Source of the DNA: Lyngbya sp. PCC 8106
GTDB taxonomy: Bacteria > Cyanobacteriota > Cyanobacteriia > Cyanobacteriales > Microcoleaceae
Length of the DNA stretch: 64,000 bases
Assembly (NCBI RefSeq): GCF_000169095.1
Contig: NZ_AAVU01000030.1
Coordinates: 1-64,000, forward strand
Direction: 5' to 3'
Under the pieces are notes generated by a model, which searched no databases, was not told where the DNA came from, and saw only the letters and a program-made list of their open reading frames with translations. Made by a program: the position numbers and the translations under genes. This document shows positions 27,293 to 37,015 of the stretch, in pieces (position 1 is the first letter of the stretch; every line of letters begins with the position of its first letter).

Positions 27293-28408
27293 ATCAGAGA
27301 ACAGAGAACAGGAGACAGGGGACAGTCAAAAGAACTGATAATGGGTCACTGTAAACTGTCTCCCAACTCCTGCACTCTTGTCGGCTGATGGTGTACAGAG
27401 TATTTCTGTTCTACAAAACCTGTACAAAACGTCGCATTACAACACTTTTGCACTGTTTGCTTCCTGTTTCAAACCAGGACTGTCGGCAGCACCCTGTCCA
27501 CAGGCTGAAAATCGGCTGGAACCCAACCTATTATTGAGTTTTCAATCACAACTTTGGATCTCTACTCCACTATTTTCAGGAAATTTAAAACTGATGGCTT
27601 TACTCAGTTACCTTTTTACAGGCTGCCCACTAGACAAGAATTCTCTGGGATGTCAAGCCTTAAATGCTTTAATCGCTTGGTTTTCGCGTTTTTTGATTGT
27701 ATCACATTCAGAAAATACCTTGAAGCCACTCAAAGTAACGCAAATCGTATACTAGATTACATCTCTACAAAAAAATACACCCTACCGTTGATCGCAGAGT
27801 GTATTGAAGCCTTGCACTTCGGAGCATTTAGATCCATCCACTCTTACATACGTCTCAACAAGGGGGACTTATGCAGTTACCGCAGAAATCACTCAAGTTA
27901 CTCTGAATACAACTTGCGTATCCGAGAGATTTTCAACTCTAAAGATCTAACTCCTCAATTGATCAATGTCTAAATTATGAAAATTAACCCAACTTTTTCA
28001 CATTTCAACTGTTAAGGGAGAGGAGAAACAACAGTCTTGATTTCTTGAAAATTGAGAGTAAACTCAAGGAGTTGAGTCGATTTTTGATTCAATAATAAGT
28101 ATTTCAGATGAGATCCTGGTGAGGAGGATGCAATACATAGATGAGGTCTTGAGTGATTTTTTGTATAAAATTATACTTTTTTACTGTTTAGATTTATGAA
28201 CCATAGCTTTCTCTTAACCTTATGTTGAGAAAACTTGGATAATATAAATATCTAAACTTAGAAAAAAATTGAATTGACTCACAGATTGAATAATTTAATC
28301 AATCAAAGTTTGAATCTCAACTTTTAATTTATAATAGGTTAATGAAATTAATTAATTCAAATCAAAAACTACATAAGTTGGTTTAATAAATAATTTTAGG
28401 CAAAAATT
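27293..28408. other. 1.1-kb spacer with one doubtful frame
   Basis: At its left end is a degenerate GAGAACAG/GGAGACAG/GGGGACAG array (27296-27330), related to the TGTTCCC heptamers at 49960-50054 read in the other direction. Between 27378 and 27973 two overlapping frames are open; the better one is annotated separately. From 27980 to 28408 the sequence is very AT-rich and must include the promoter of the large kinase gene. Confidence 0.5.
27554..27973 (+). CDS. Doubtful small protein
   Basis: A 139-codon frame begins with TTG and has no recognisable motif, signal peptide or repeat. Its second half (ILDYISTKKYTLPLIAECIE...) could form helices and has a protein-like residue mix, while the first half overlaps another open frame. 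There is no convincing ribosome binding site. It may be a decayed gene or chance. It is listed only because the region has no other gene. Confidence 0.2.
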   Translation: MDLYSTIFRKFKTDGFTQLPFYRLPTRQEFSGMSSLKCFNRLVFAFFDCITFRKYLEATQSNANRILDYISTKKYTLPLIAECIEALHFGAFRSIHSYIRLNKGDLCSYRRNHSSYSEYNLRIREIFNSKDLTPQLINV

Positions 28409-31400
28409 ATGTTTTTTTTTCCTCAGCGTCTTAAACGAACTTGGTTAAATTCCCATTGGTTATCAATATTAGTAGGATTGAACTTTAGCGTCATCGCAAT
28501 TTTTCTGGGGCGACAAGTTCAGATACGTGAACACAAATATCTTCAAGCGTTCATTCAATCAGATTCTCAGGGGATAGAAACCGCTTTTACCAATCAGTTG
28601 AACGATAAAATATCTTCCCTCGAACGGATGGGAGATCGCTGGATACTCTGGGGAGACAAAGACCAAAATCTATGGCAAATAGACACTTACAGTTATCTAG
28701 ACTCTAATCCTTATATCCTCGCTCTCGGACGTATTAATCCAAACTCTCAAGTGCAATGGGTGATCCCCACGATAGAAACTCAGAATATTACTCGTTCACA
28801 TGAGAAGATCAAACATTCTCAAAAACGGGTGATTACTCAGTCTGAAGTGTTTAATCAAACTCAAATTAGTGATCTGATTGAACTCAACTACTTCAACCCA
28901 AAATTAAATGATGGATTACTCATCTATGTTCCTTTGATCAAAGATCAAGAATTTCAAGGTTGGTTAGTAGCATTGATTCATGTGAATACTTTATTTGAAA
29001 CCTTGCTCCAAAAACTCGCCACTGTCCATGATTATCATATTTTTCTAATCGAAGGACAAGATAAAATATACCAAACCCATTCACTCGAAACAAATCAGTC
29101 TATTTCTCCCCAACAAGTTCTCCACAGCCAAACTATTCCCGTTGAAATCGCTGGAGCATCGTGGCAACTCAAAATCATACCGACTTCCAAACTCCTATCA
29201 CAATATCATTCTAACCTACCAACTGTGATTATTTACGGGGGATTATTGATTTCGGGATTGTTGGGGTTGATGGTGTACTTGCTGCAAGGTAGAACGCGAC
29301 AGCTTGAGCATATCCAACTGCTGAACCGATCACTACGGACTTTGAGCGAGTGCAATCAAGTCTTAGTGCGGGCGACGACAAAACAAGAACTCTTGAAAGA
29401 AATTTGTCAGATTCTTGTTAAGATTGGTGGCTTTCAACGGGTACGAGTCGGGTTTGTACAAGAGGATCGCAATATTCTCTGTTGGGTGGCTGAGGATGGT
29501 CTAGAGAAATTCTCTTATTTGGGGAGTTGTCAAACCCGGCTGAATGATGCCGAGACATCGACTACAACTGTCCTCCAAACTGGAGTTTATAATGTTGTCC
29601 TGCTTAACTCTAGCAAAGAAGATTCAACTGACCCGAAAAAGACTTATATTGCTAGCTTTCCTCTGTTCAAGCTGAATGAAAGTGACGGTTATATTTTAAC
29701 AGAAAACCATTCATCATCAATACATAGAGATATTTTGGGGGTGTTGGTACTCGAATCTACTCAAAAAGAAGCATTTGACGAAGCAGAAATTCCCTTACTT
29801 CAGGAACTCGCCTCCGATCTTGCTTATGGAATTAACACCCTACAAACCCGTCGTGCTAGACAAGAAAGTGAGGAAAAATTTCGCCAAATTGCTGAAAATA
29901 TTGGGGATGTCTTTTTTGTGCGTTCTCTACATCCGCCTCAAGTTCTTTATGTTAACCCCATATACGAAAAAATTTGGGAACAGAGTTGTCAGGAACTCTA
30001 CCAAAAACATGATGCTTGGCTTGATGCAGTACATCCTGATGATCGTGAATTTCTTGTAGAACAACTCAACCCTTCTCTAAATTCCGGTGAATTGGTTGTA
30101 GAATATCGGATTATTCAATCAACAGGTGATATTCGTTGGATTTTGTCAAAAGCGTTTCCCCTTTACAATGAACAAGATGAGGTTTATCGAACTATTGAGA
30201 TTGCTAGTGATATTACAAATCGTAAACAAGCAGAAGAACAATTGAGTAAGCTTTCAGAACGCTTGCAGTTGGCACTCAGATCGGGAAATATTGGTATTTG
30301 GGAATGGGATATTGTCAATAATATCTTGACTTGGGATCAGCGAATGTATGAACTTTACGGCGTTAAACCGTCAGATTTTGAGGGAGTTTATCAAGCCTGG
30401 CAACAAGGATTACACCCGGAAGATCGAGAGCGCTCAGAGTGGATTTGTCAACAAGCTTTGCAAGGGAAAAGGGAATATAATACAGAGCTTAGAGTTGTGC
30501 ATCCTGATGGTTCGATTCACTATCTGAAAGCTGATGCTATTGTTCAACGCGATGAAGCTGATGAACCTATAGGAGTGGTGGGAATAAACTATGATATTAC
30601 TGAGCGCAAACAAACAGAAATTAAGCTCAAAGAACAAAAGGAACTGCTGCAAAGTATTTTTGATAATATTCCGGTGATGATCGCTTTGATGGATAGTCAG
30701 AGAAATTTTATTTGGGTTAACCCGGAATGGGAAAAAGTTTCCGGTTATAAGTTTGAAGAAACTCATCATTTTGATGTCTGGGGGGATGCTTTTCCTGATC
30801 CAAAATACCGTCAATATATTGCAGAAAAGTTGCAAACTGAACCGGGAAGTTGGGTTGATGTTAAAGTCCGAGTTCGAGATGGAAAAGTGACTGATCAAAT
30901 TTGGATTAATATCTTCCTTTCTGACGGAAAAATCATGGGAATTGGTCAGGATATTACAGACCGCAAACGAGAGGATAAAAAACTCCGTGAAAGTGAAGAA
31001 CGGTTGCGGAAAGTCTTAGAAAATATGACGGTGATGTTGGATGCGTTTGATCAGCATGGGAATATTATTGTTTGGAATAAAGCCTGTGAACAGGTGACTG
31101 GATATACAGCGGCTGAAATGATTAATAATCCCGAGGCTTTGGTTTGGTTATATCCGAATTCTGAGTATCGTCAAAACATGATCAATCATTGGCAGAAAAG
31201 AGGGGATAATTATTATGACTGGGAATGGAATTTGACCGCGAAAGATGGAAGTGTTAAAACCATTAGCTGGACGAATGTTTCTGATGTGTATCCGGTTCCA
31301 GGTTGGGCAACTTGGGGAGTGGGAATAGATGTGACTGAGCGTAAATACCAGGAAGAAAAACAACGTCTTTTATATGAAATCAATCAAGCGATGACCGGGG

Positions 31401-33409
31401 CTGAGGATTTGGATTCAGCCCTAGAAATTGCCTTATCATTTATCTGTGAATCGATTGATTGGGATTTTGCAGAAGCTTGGATACCGGATATAGAACAGCA
31501 ATCTCTAGAACTTTGTTCTCATTTTTACAGCAACAGTTTTAATTTTGAAGACTTTTTCTTGGGAAGTATCAAGACAAAGTTTAGCCCCAATGAAGGAGTG
31601 CCGGGGCGAGTTTTTATGACTCAGAAACCGGAATGGTTAACTCCGATTTCCCAACAACTCGATTCGGTTTATTTACGAAAAGATTTAGCGAAGTTAGTTC
31701 AACTAGAAACGGCTTTAGCTATTCCGATTCAGTTAGAAACTCAGGTTGTGGCTATTTTTGTTTTCTATTGTCGAGAATTTCGGGAGCAAGATCACTATCT
31801 AATTGAGTTAGTTTGTTCTTTAGGAGAGCAACTGGCTTTGACGCTTCAGCGACGACGGATTGAACAAGAAGTACGAGAGGTTAACCAACACCTTGAAGAA
31901 CGGGTAAAAGCCCGCACTGCGGCTCTCGAACTCACCAACCAAGCCCTTAAACAATCTAAAGCGAATGCTGATGCAGCAAATCTGGCTAAAAGTAAATTTC
32001 TCGCCCAGATGAGTCACGAATTGCGAACACCTTTGAATGGGATTTTGGGCTATACTCAAATTCTCCAACGAGATCAAACATTAACCGAACAACAGCAACA
32101 AAGTTTAGAGATTATTTATAAATGTGGTAATCATCTCTTAGATTTGATTAATGATATTTTAGACTTGGCAAAAATTGAAGCTCAAAAGATGGATTTATAT
32201 CCGAATACGCTCAAGCTAAAAGCTTTTTTGGATGAGATTGCTGTGATTATTCATCCGAGAGCCACAGGAAAAGGATTAACTTGGACATATTTCACTGATC
32301 CTCAGCTTTCTAATTTATTTTGTTTAGTTGATTCAAAAAGACTCCGACAAATTTTACTAAATCTCTTGAGTAATGCGGTTAAATTTACGGACACAGGTGA
32401 GGTTATACTTGAGGTAGAGGTAATTTCCCCTTTTACGAATTCCAATCCTTATGTTACACTCAGGTTTAAAGTTAAAGACACAGGAATTGGGATTCCCTCT
32501 GAAAAAATTGAAAGTTTGTTTCAGCCCTTTGAACAAGGTACGGAAGCGTACAAACAATCAGAAGGAACGGGTTTGGGTTTAACCATTACTCAAAAACTTT
32601 TAGAAATGATGGGAGCGAAACTAGAGGTTGAGAGCCAATACAATCAAGGGAGTTTGTTTAGGTTTGATCTTCAGTTACCAATTGTAGAAGGGGTTGATTT
32701 CCCTAACGGCGAGGCGAGTGAATCGTCTGAAACGATAGTTGGAATTGTAGGGGCGTCTCCTCAAGTTCTAGTTATCGATGATCGATTAGAAAATTGTCTG
32801 TTTTTGCAGGATTTTCTCTCCTCGATTGGATTTAGAGTAGAGATAGCCAATAATGGTAAAGTGGGTTTAGAGAAAATCGAGTTACTCTATCCTGATTTAG
32901 ATTTAATTATTACTGATTTGGTCATGCCAGAAATGAGAGGGCTAGAGATGATTGCTAAGATTCGCGAAAATCCTGTCTATAAAAACCTTAAAATTATTGT
33001 TGCCTCAGCCAGTGTGTTTATCACTGATCAAGCCCTGTGTTTTGAAGCCGGAGGAGATGCGTTTCTGATCAAACCAATTAATAGCCATGACTTGTTAAAA
33101 AAATTGGATGAATTACTGACAATACAATGGATTTATGCAGAGGAAGATGATTCTCAATCGGTCTTGGCAGAATCAACTCAGTCCAGTGGTGAACTTCCCG
33201 TGAATATCGATGATCTATTACTCGAAAATTTATATGAGTTAGCCTTAGACGGAAAAATTAAACAAATTAAACAACAAGCTCTAAACCTCAAACAAGTTGA
33301 CCCAAGCCATGCTTCCTTTGCAGAAATTTTGCTAGAACTTGCGAATAATTTTCAAGAAAAAGAAATTTGTAATCTGCTCGAAAAATATCGGAGTAAAAAC
33401 AATGAATAA
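28409..33409 (+). CDS. Membrane hybrid sensor histidine kinase, CHASE-like/GAF/4xPAS/GAF/HK/REC
   Basis: The 1666-residue protein has two membrane helices (about 15-36 and 270-292) enclosing a 230-residue extracytoplasmic sensor of CHASE4-like character. Inside follow GAF (325-480), four PAS/PAC units (about 488-615, 618-740, 745-865, 870-985), a second GAF (987-1150) and a coiled coil. The kinase core has phosphoacceptor His1203 in MSHELRTPLNG and an ATPase domain (LLNLLSNAVKFTD, KDTGIGIPSEK, GTGLGLTITQ). A receiver (about 1453-1572) has its Asp in IITDLVMPEM, and a 70-residue helical tail ends the protein. Its stop overlaps the start of the next gene, so both are very probably one operon and one pathway. 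Confidence 0.93.
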   Translation: MFFFPQRLKRTWLNSHWLSILVGLNFSVIAIFLGRQVQIREHKYLQAFIQSDSQGIETAFTNQLNDKISSLERMGDRWILWGDKDQNLWQIDTYSYLDSNPYILALGRINPNSQVQWVIPTIETQNITRSHEKIKHSQKRVITQSEVFNQTQISDLIELNYFNPKLNDGLLIYVPLIKDQEFQGWLVALIHVNTLFETLLQKLATVHDYHIFLIEGQDKIYQTHSLETNQSISPQQVLHSQTIPVEIAGASWQLKIIPTSKLLSQYHSNLPTVIIYGGLLISGLLGLMVYLLQGRTRQLEHIQLLNRSLRTLSECNQVLVRATTKQELLKEICQILVKIGGFQRVRVGFVQEDRNILCWVAEDGLEKFSYLGSCQTRLNDAETSTTTVLQTGVYNVVLLNSSKEDSTDPKKTYIASFPLFKLNESDGYILTENHSSSIHRDILGVLVLESTQKEAFDEAEIPLLQELASDLAYGINTLQTRRARQESEEKFRQIAENIGDVFFVRSLHPPQVLYVNPIYEKIWEQSCQELYQKHDAWLDAVHPDDREFLVEQLNPSLNSGELVVEYRIIQSTGDIRWILSKAFPLYNEQDEVYRTIEIASDITNRKQAEEQLSKLSERLQLALRSGNIGIWEWDIVNNILTWDQRMYELYGVKPSDFEGVYQAWQQGLHPEDRERSEWICQQALQGKREYNTELRVVHPDGSIHYLKADAIVQRDEADEPIGVVGINYDITERKQTEIKLKEQKELLQSIFDNIPVMIALMDSQRNFIWVNPEWEKVSGYKFEETHHFDVWGDAFPDPKYRQYIAEKLQTEPGSWVDVKVRVRDGKVTDQIWINIFLSDGKIMGIGQDITDRKREDKKLRESEERLRKVLENMTVMLDAFDQHGNIIVWNKACEQVTGYTAAEMINNPEALVWLYPNSEYRQNMINHWQKRGDNYYDWEWNLTAKDGSVKTISWTNVSDVYPVPGWATWGVGIDVTERKYQEEKQRLLYEINQAMTGAEDLDSALEIALSFICESIDWDFAEAWIPDIEQQSLELCSHFYSNSFNFEDFFLGSIKTKFSPNEGVPGRVFMTQKPEWLTPISQQLDSVYLRKDLAKLVQLETALAIPIQLETQVVAIFVFYCREFREQDHYLIELVCSLGEQLALTLQRRRIEQEVREVNQHLEERVKARTAALELTNQALKQSKANADAANLAKSKFLAQMSHELRTPLNGILGYTQILQRDQTLTEQQQQSLEIIYKCGNHLLDLINDILDLAKIEAQKMDLYPNTLKLKAFLDEIAVIIHPRATGKGLTWTYFTDPQLSNLFCLVDSKRLRQILLNLLSNAVKFTDTGEVILEVEVISPFTNSNPYVTLRFKVKDTGIGIPSEKIESLFQPFEQGTEAYKQSEGTGLGLTITQKLLEMMGAKLEVESQYNQGSLFRFDLQLPIVEGVDFPNGEASESSETIVGIVGASPQVLVIDDRLENCLFLQDFLSSIGFRVEIANNGKVGLEKIELLYPDLDLIITDLVMPEMRGLEMIAKIRENPVYKNLKIIVASASVFITDQALCFEAGGDAFLIKPINSHDLLKKLDELLTIQWIYAEEDDSQSVLAESTQSSGELPVNIDDLLLENLYELALDGKIKQIKQQALNLKQVDPSHASFAEILLELANNFQEKEICNLLEKYRSKNNE

Positions 33410-35327
33410 TTCTTTATCGATGAAAAGTAAAATCATTATTGTTGATGATAATTCTCAAAATCTAGGTGTACTTTTTAATATACTTGATGGTCTGGGTTAT
33501 GATGTGCGAGTGGCTCAAGATGGAGAAAGTGCGCTCGTCAAAATTAAACGTGATCCAGCCGATTTAATTTTACTCGATGTGATGATGCCGGGAATTAATG
33601 GATTTGAAACCTGTTCTCGTTTAAAATCTGATCCCAGTTTAGCCAAAATTCCGATTATTTTTATGACCGCATTATCGGAGACGATAGACAGACTCAAAGG
33701 GTTACAACTTGGTGCTGTTGATTATATTACCAAACCTTTTAGTCACGATGAAGTAATTGCCCGGATTCAACTCCATTTACAACTCTATAAAACAACTCAA
33801 CAACTTCAACAAGAAGTGATTGAACGCACCAAAGCGGAAACGGCTCTCGCTCAACTTAATCAAGAGTTAGAAAAGCAAGTTTTCGAGCGTACACAGGAGC
33901 TAGAAATAACCCTGGAACAACTTCAAAAAACCCATAATGAGTTATTAGTTCGCAAGCAAAAGTTAGAGTTTATGGCGATCCATGATAGCTTAACAAGTCT
34001 CCCAAATCGAGATTGGTTAATGTCTAGATTAGATAATTTGATTAACCGTACAAAAGTTGATTCAGGCTTTCATTTTGGCTTGATGTATATCGATCTCGAT
34101 CATTTCAAAGTAATCAACGAGAGTATGGGACATATTGTGGGCGACGGTTTACTCAATCAAGTTGCTCAACTCCTGCTCAAAACTTGTGCAAATTTTGGAG
34201 GTTCGGTGATTCGTTTAGGGGGAGATGAATTTGTAATTTTATTAGAAAATGTTTGCCATATTGAGCGAGCAAGTTCTTTGGCTGAAACCATTTTAAATCA
34301 GTTAAAATCACCTTTAGTATGGGAAGATTATCAGTATTATATTAATGCGAGTATTGGGATTACTCATAGTTCTTTTGGGTATCAAGAGGTCGCAGACGTA
34401 TTGCGAGATGCAGATTTAGCGATGTATAGTGCCAAACAAGCCGGACGAGGCTGTTATCGGGTTCTAACGACCGCTCTCCAAAAGCAAGCCGCGTTACGGT
34501 TACAGCTTGAACAGAAACTTAGAATAGGAATTGAAAATCAAGAATTTTGTTTATACTATCAACCCATTGTTTCTTTAACAACCGGAGAATTAGCCGGATT
34601 TGAAGCTTTAGTGCGTTGGCAACATCCAGAAGAGGGAATCATTTCACCCGGACTTTTTATCCCGATTGCAGAAGAAACAGGTTTGATTTATGAACTCGGA
34701 GATTGGATTTTAAACTCAGCAATTAGTCAGTGGAAAGAGTGGCAACAAAAATTTCCCTGTTGTCTTGATTTAGTGCTTCATATTAATATATCTGCGGTTC
34801 AATTATCTCAGTATAAATTCTTTACTAATCTTGAAAAAATGTTAATCGAGAAAAATGTAGAACGTTCGGGTTTGAAGTTAGAAATAACTGAAAGTTGCTT
34901 GATTTCTAAGCAAGTCAAAACATCTCGCTTACTAGATCGGGCTAAAGCAATGGGTTTGCAATTATGTATTGATGATTTTGGAACCGGTTATTCTTGTTTA
35001 AGTCATCTGCGAGAATTACCGCTTGATAGCTTAAAAATAGATCGATCTTTTGTGATGAATCTTGAGGACAAAGATCATGATGCTACAGTGGTACGGGCAA
35101 TTATTGCCTTAGCCCACAATTTAGGAATGGAGCTAGTTGCAGAAGGCATTGAAACCTCGGAACAATGGCAACATTTAAGAATGTTAGGTTGTGAATGGGG
35201 ACAGGGATATTTGTTTGCTAAACCAATGACTGTTCAGCACGCAGAAAATGCAATCCAATCCCTTCAACAAGGAACGACAACATTTATAGACAGTTTATCT
35301 ATCTTCAATGATCGGGTTGCGAATTAA
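33402..35327 (+). CDS. REC-GGDEF-EAL response regulator (cyclic-di-GMP turnover)
   Basis: The 641-residue protein has a receiver (about 8-125, Asp in LILLDVMMPG), a coiled coil (125-190), a GGDEF cyclase domain with intact RLGGDEF (near 272) and an EAL phosphodiesterase domain. EAL signature residues are present: EALVRW (near 400), NISAVQLS, LEITES, DDFGTGYS and LKIDRSF. Both catalytic motifs look competent, so it could make and degrade c-di-GMP, with phosphorylation choosing. The start is the ATG inside ATGAATAA, which overlaps the kinase stop by eight bases; this implies translational coupling. The upstream kinase is the likely phosphate donor. Confidence 0.93.
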   Translation: MNNSLSMKSKIIIVDDNSQNLGVLFNILDGLGYDVRVAQDGESALVKIKRDPADLILLDVMMPGINGFETCSRLKSDPSLAKIPIIFMTALSETIDRLKGLQLGAVDYITKPFSHDEVIARIQLHLQLYKTTQQLQQEVIERTKAETALAQLNQELEKQVFERTQELEITLEQLQKTHNELLVRKQKLEFMAIHDSLTSLPNRDWLMSRLDNLINRTKVDSGFHFGLMYIDLDHFKVINESMGHIVGDGLLNQVAQLLLKTCANFGGSVIRLGGDEFVILLENVCHIERASSLAETILNQLKSPLVWEDYQYYINASIGITHSSFGYQEVADVLRDADLAMYSAKQAGRGCYRVLTTALQKQAALRLQLEQKLRIGIENQEFCLYYQPIVSLTTGELAGFEALVRWQHPEEGIISPGLFIPIAEETGLIYELGDWILNSAISQWKEWQQKFPCCLDLVLHINISAVQLSQYKFFTNLEKMLIEKNVERSGLKLEITESCLISKQVKTSRLLDRAKAMGLQLCIDDFGTGYSCLSHLRELPLDSLKIDRSFVMNLEDKDHDATVVRAIIALAHNLGMELVAEGIETSEQWQHLRMLGCEWGQGYLFAKPMTVQHAENAIQSLQQGTTTFIDSLSIFNDRVAN

Positions 35328-35337
35328 TTAAAATGTT

Positions 35338-35940
35338 ATGAAATGGTCATTAAAAACAACAATTTTAACGGGATGCGCCTTAGCGATTACCATCTTAGCA
35401 ACAGTTAGTGGATTGTCTTATTGGAATACAATTCGCTTGGTTGAGACTTCTCAAGATGTTTCAAGAAAGCATAAAGTAATCTCCGAAATTCAAGAACTTA
35501 CTGCTTTAATAGAGTTGATTAAAAACCAACAAGAACGATATATTGTTACGGGTGATAAAAATTATTTTTATGGTTATCAATAAAAGTATATCTTAATTCA
35601 AAAACAGCTTGATTATATTCAAAAAATTACCCAAGATAATCCGAGTCATCAAAACCGAATTTCGATTTTAAAGTCTCTGATTGATGACCAGATTAACCTT
35701 ATAGAAACGAGCATGAATATCCGCATAACAGATGGATTAGAACCTGCTTTTAGATTTATACAAACTGGTTAAAATCAGGTTGTTAATGAGAAAATACGCC
35801 AACTAATTAATCAATTACAAACTGAAGAAAACCAATTATTATAACAGCGAACAACCGCAGCCATCGCTACCACATAAAAGAGAATCTCCGCAATTATTCT
35901 GAGTAGTATTTTAGCAGATTTAACTAAACAATCGGAGTGA
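35338..35940 (+). pseudogene. CHASE3 sensor gene remnant with four in-frame TAA stops
   Basis: The first 81 codons encode a membrane helix (residues 6-28) and the start of a CHASE3 domain (SQDVSRKHKVISEIQELTAL...YIVTGDKNYFYGYQ). Reading on in the same frame past TAA at 35581 continues the domain clearly (QDNPSHQNRISILKSLIDD, then VVNEKIRQLINQLQTEE). Further TAA codons follow at 35770, 35842 and 35875, and the frame ends at TGA 35938. No frameshift is needed. The kinase or cyclase part that should follow is gone. It begins ten bases after the REC-GGDEF-EAL gene, so it was probably the third gene of that operon. Its end overlaps the 3' end of the converging gene. Confidence 0.85.
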
Positions 35941-36823
35941 CATCAAAGCTTAAATTATAATCGGTTTCTCCTTCAAACTGCGAGACTCGGACAAAATAAG
36001 TTCCAGTTGTAAGTTCGTCAAAAATCAGAGATTCTGAGGCTATCCCTAAATTCTTTGATGTTGCAAAAGTTTCATCAAACTCGATCACTTCATTGGCGTT
36101 AAGATCTTGTAAAATCTCTAAATCAGCATCCGCCGTTAATTCACTTAGGCGAATACTCACTTGACTGGTTTCATTGGGTATAACAAAACGATAAATATCA
36201 ACTGGATTTTCTGTACTCACAGACTCAATAACAGTACGACTTCCGAGGAGAGTATCGAGTTGAAATACTCCTGATAAATCATTCTCAGGTTCGGGAGAAA
36301 CGCCCAATTTTCCACGCTTGAGTCCGAAGCGAATAAAATGCTCAAATAGACTATTTACAACCCCGTCTTCGATAGCGGTAATCACTTCAGGATTGCGTTC
36401 TTGATAAAATAAAGCATCAAAAAATAAACTGGGATTTCGCCCTTCAAATTGACCAAATCTAAAAAAGTGTTCAAAAGGGGTGAGTTGTTCTGCTTGAAAA
36501 GCCGTTTCAACATCGGGATATTGTTCTAAATAATAAGCAGTATCAAATAAAGGATTGGGGTTCCGTTGTTCAAACTGACCAAATAAGATAAAATGTTCGG
36601 CTTCTGTGATCGCTTCTCGTTCAATTGCGGCGGAAACATCAGTATAAATCGAACGATAATAAGCCGGATCAAATAGGGGGTTGGGTTGTAAACTTTCAAA
36701 CTGTCCGACTTGTAAAAAATGATCAAGTCCGCTTTCAAATTCTCCCGCGTCAACCGCTTCTGAAACTGCGGGATATTGGTCTAAATAAAAGTCTTCATCT
36801 AATAATTCTTCAAACGTCAGCAT
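35924..36823 (-). CDS. FDxxYYLxxYPDV-repeat protein with PPC domain
   Basis: The 299-residue protein has four units of about 35-45 residues built on LFDxAYYxxxYPDVxxA...EHFxxFGQFEGRNP (residues 8-165), a repeat known from cyanobacterial and marine bacterial surface or glycosyltransferase-linked proteins. A beta-rich C-terminal region of about 115 residues follows (VDIYRFVIPNETSQVSIRLSELTADADLEIL...GTYFVRVSQFEGETDYNLSF). It matches the bacterial pre-peptidase C-terminal (PPC) domain. No signal peptide is evident; such proteins may leave by type I secretion. A role in cell-surface binding is inferred. Its 3' end overlaps the CHASE3 remnant. Confidence 0.75.
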   Translation of the reverse strand: MLTFEELLDEDFYLDQYPAVSEAVDAGEFESGLDHFLQVGQFESLQPNPLFDPAYYRSIYTDVSAAIEREAITEAEHFILFGQFEQRNPNPLFDTAYYLEQYPDVETAFQAEQLTPFEHFFRFGQFEGRNPSLFFDALFYQERNPEVITAIEDGVVNSLFEHFIRFGLKRGKLGVSPEPENDLSGVFQLDTLLGSRTVIESVSTENPVDIYRFVIPNETSQVSIRLSELTADADLEILQDLNANEVIEFDETFATSKNLGIASESLIFDELTTGTYFVRVSQFEGETDYNLSFDVTPIV

Positions 36824-37015
36824 AGAGAGTTAATTCCTTAAGGTTTTAATGTTAAACTTTCTGTTTTTATGCTAGAAAATGATCATATCATAATTAGACA
36901 ATTTGCCAAACTAAAACTTAATGTATATTTTTGTGAAATTTTTAACTGATGTTAACGATAATGAATAACAATAGATCCGAATTCATCAATAAAACTTAAA
37001 AAGTGAGATTATACT

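Noticed and set aside
27378..27755. A 125-codon frame starting with TTG after pyk
   Set aside because: It overlaps another open frame, lacks a ribosome site and shows no motif; the alternative frame at 27554 was kept only at low confidence.
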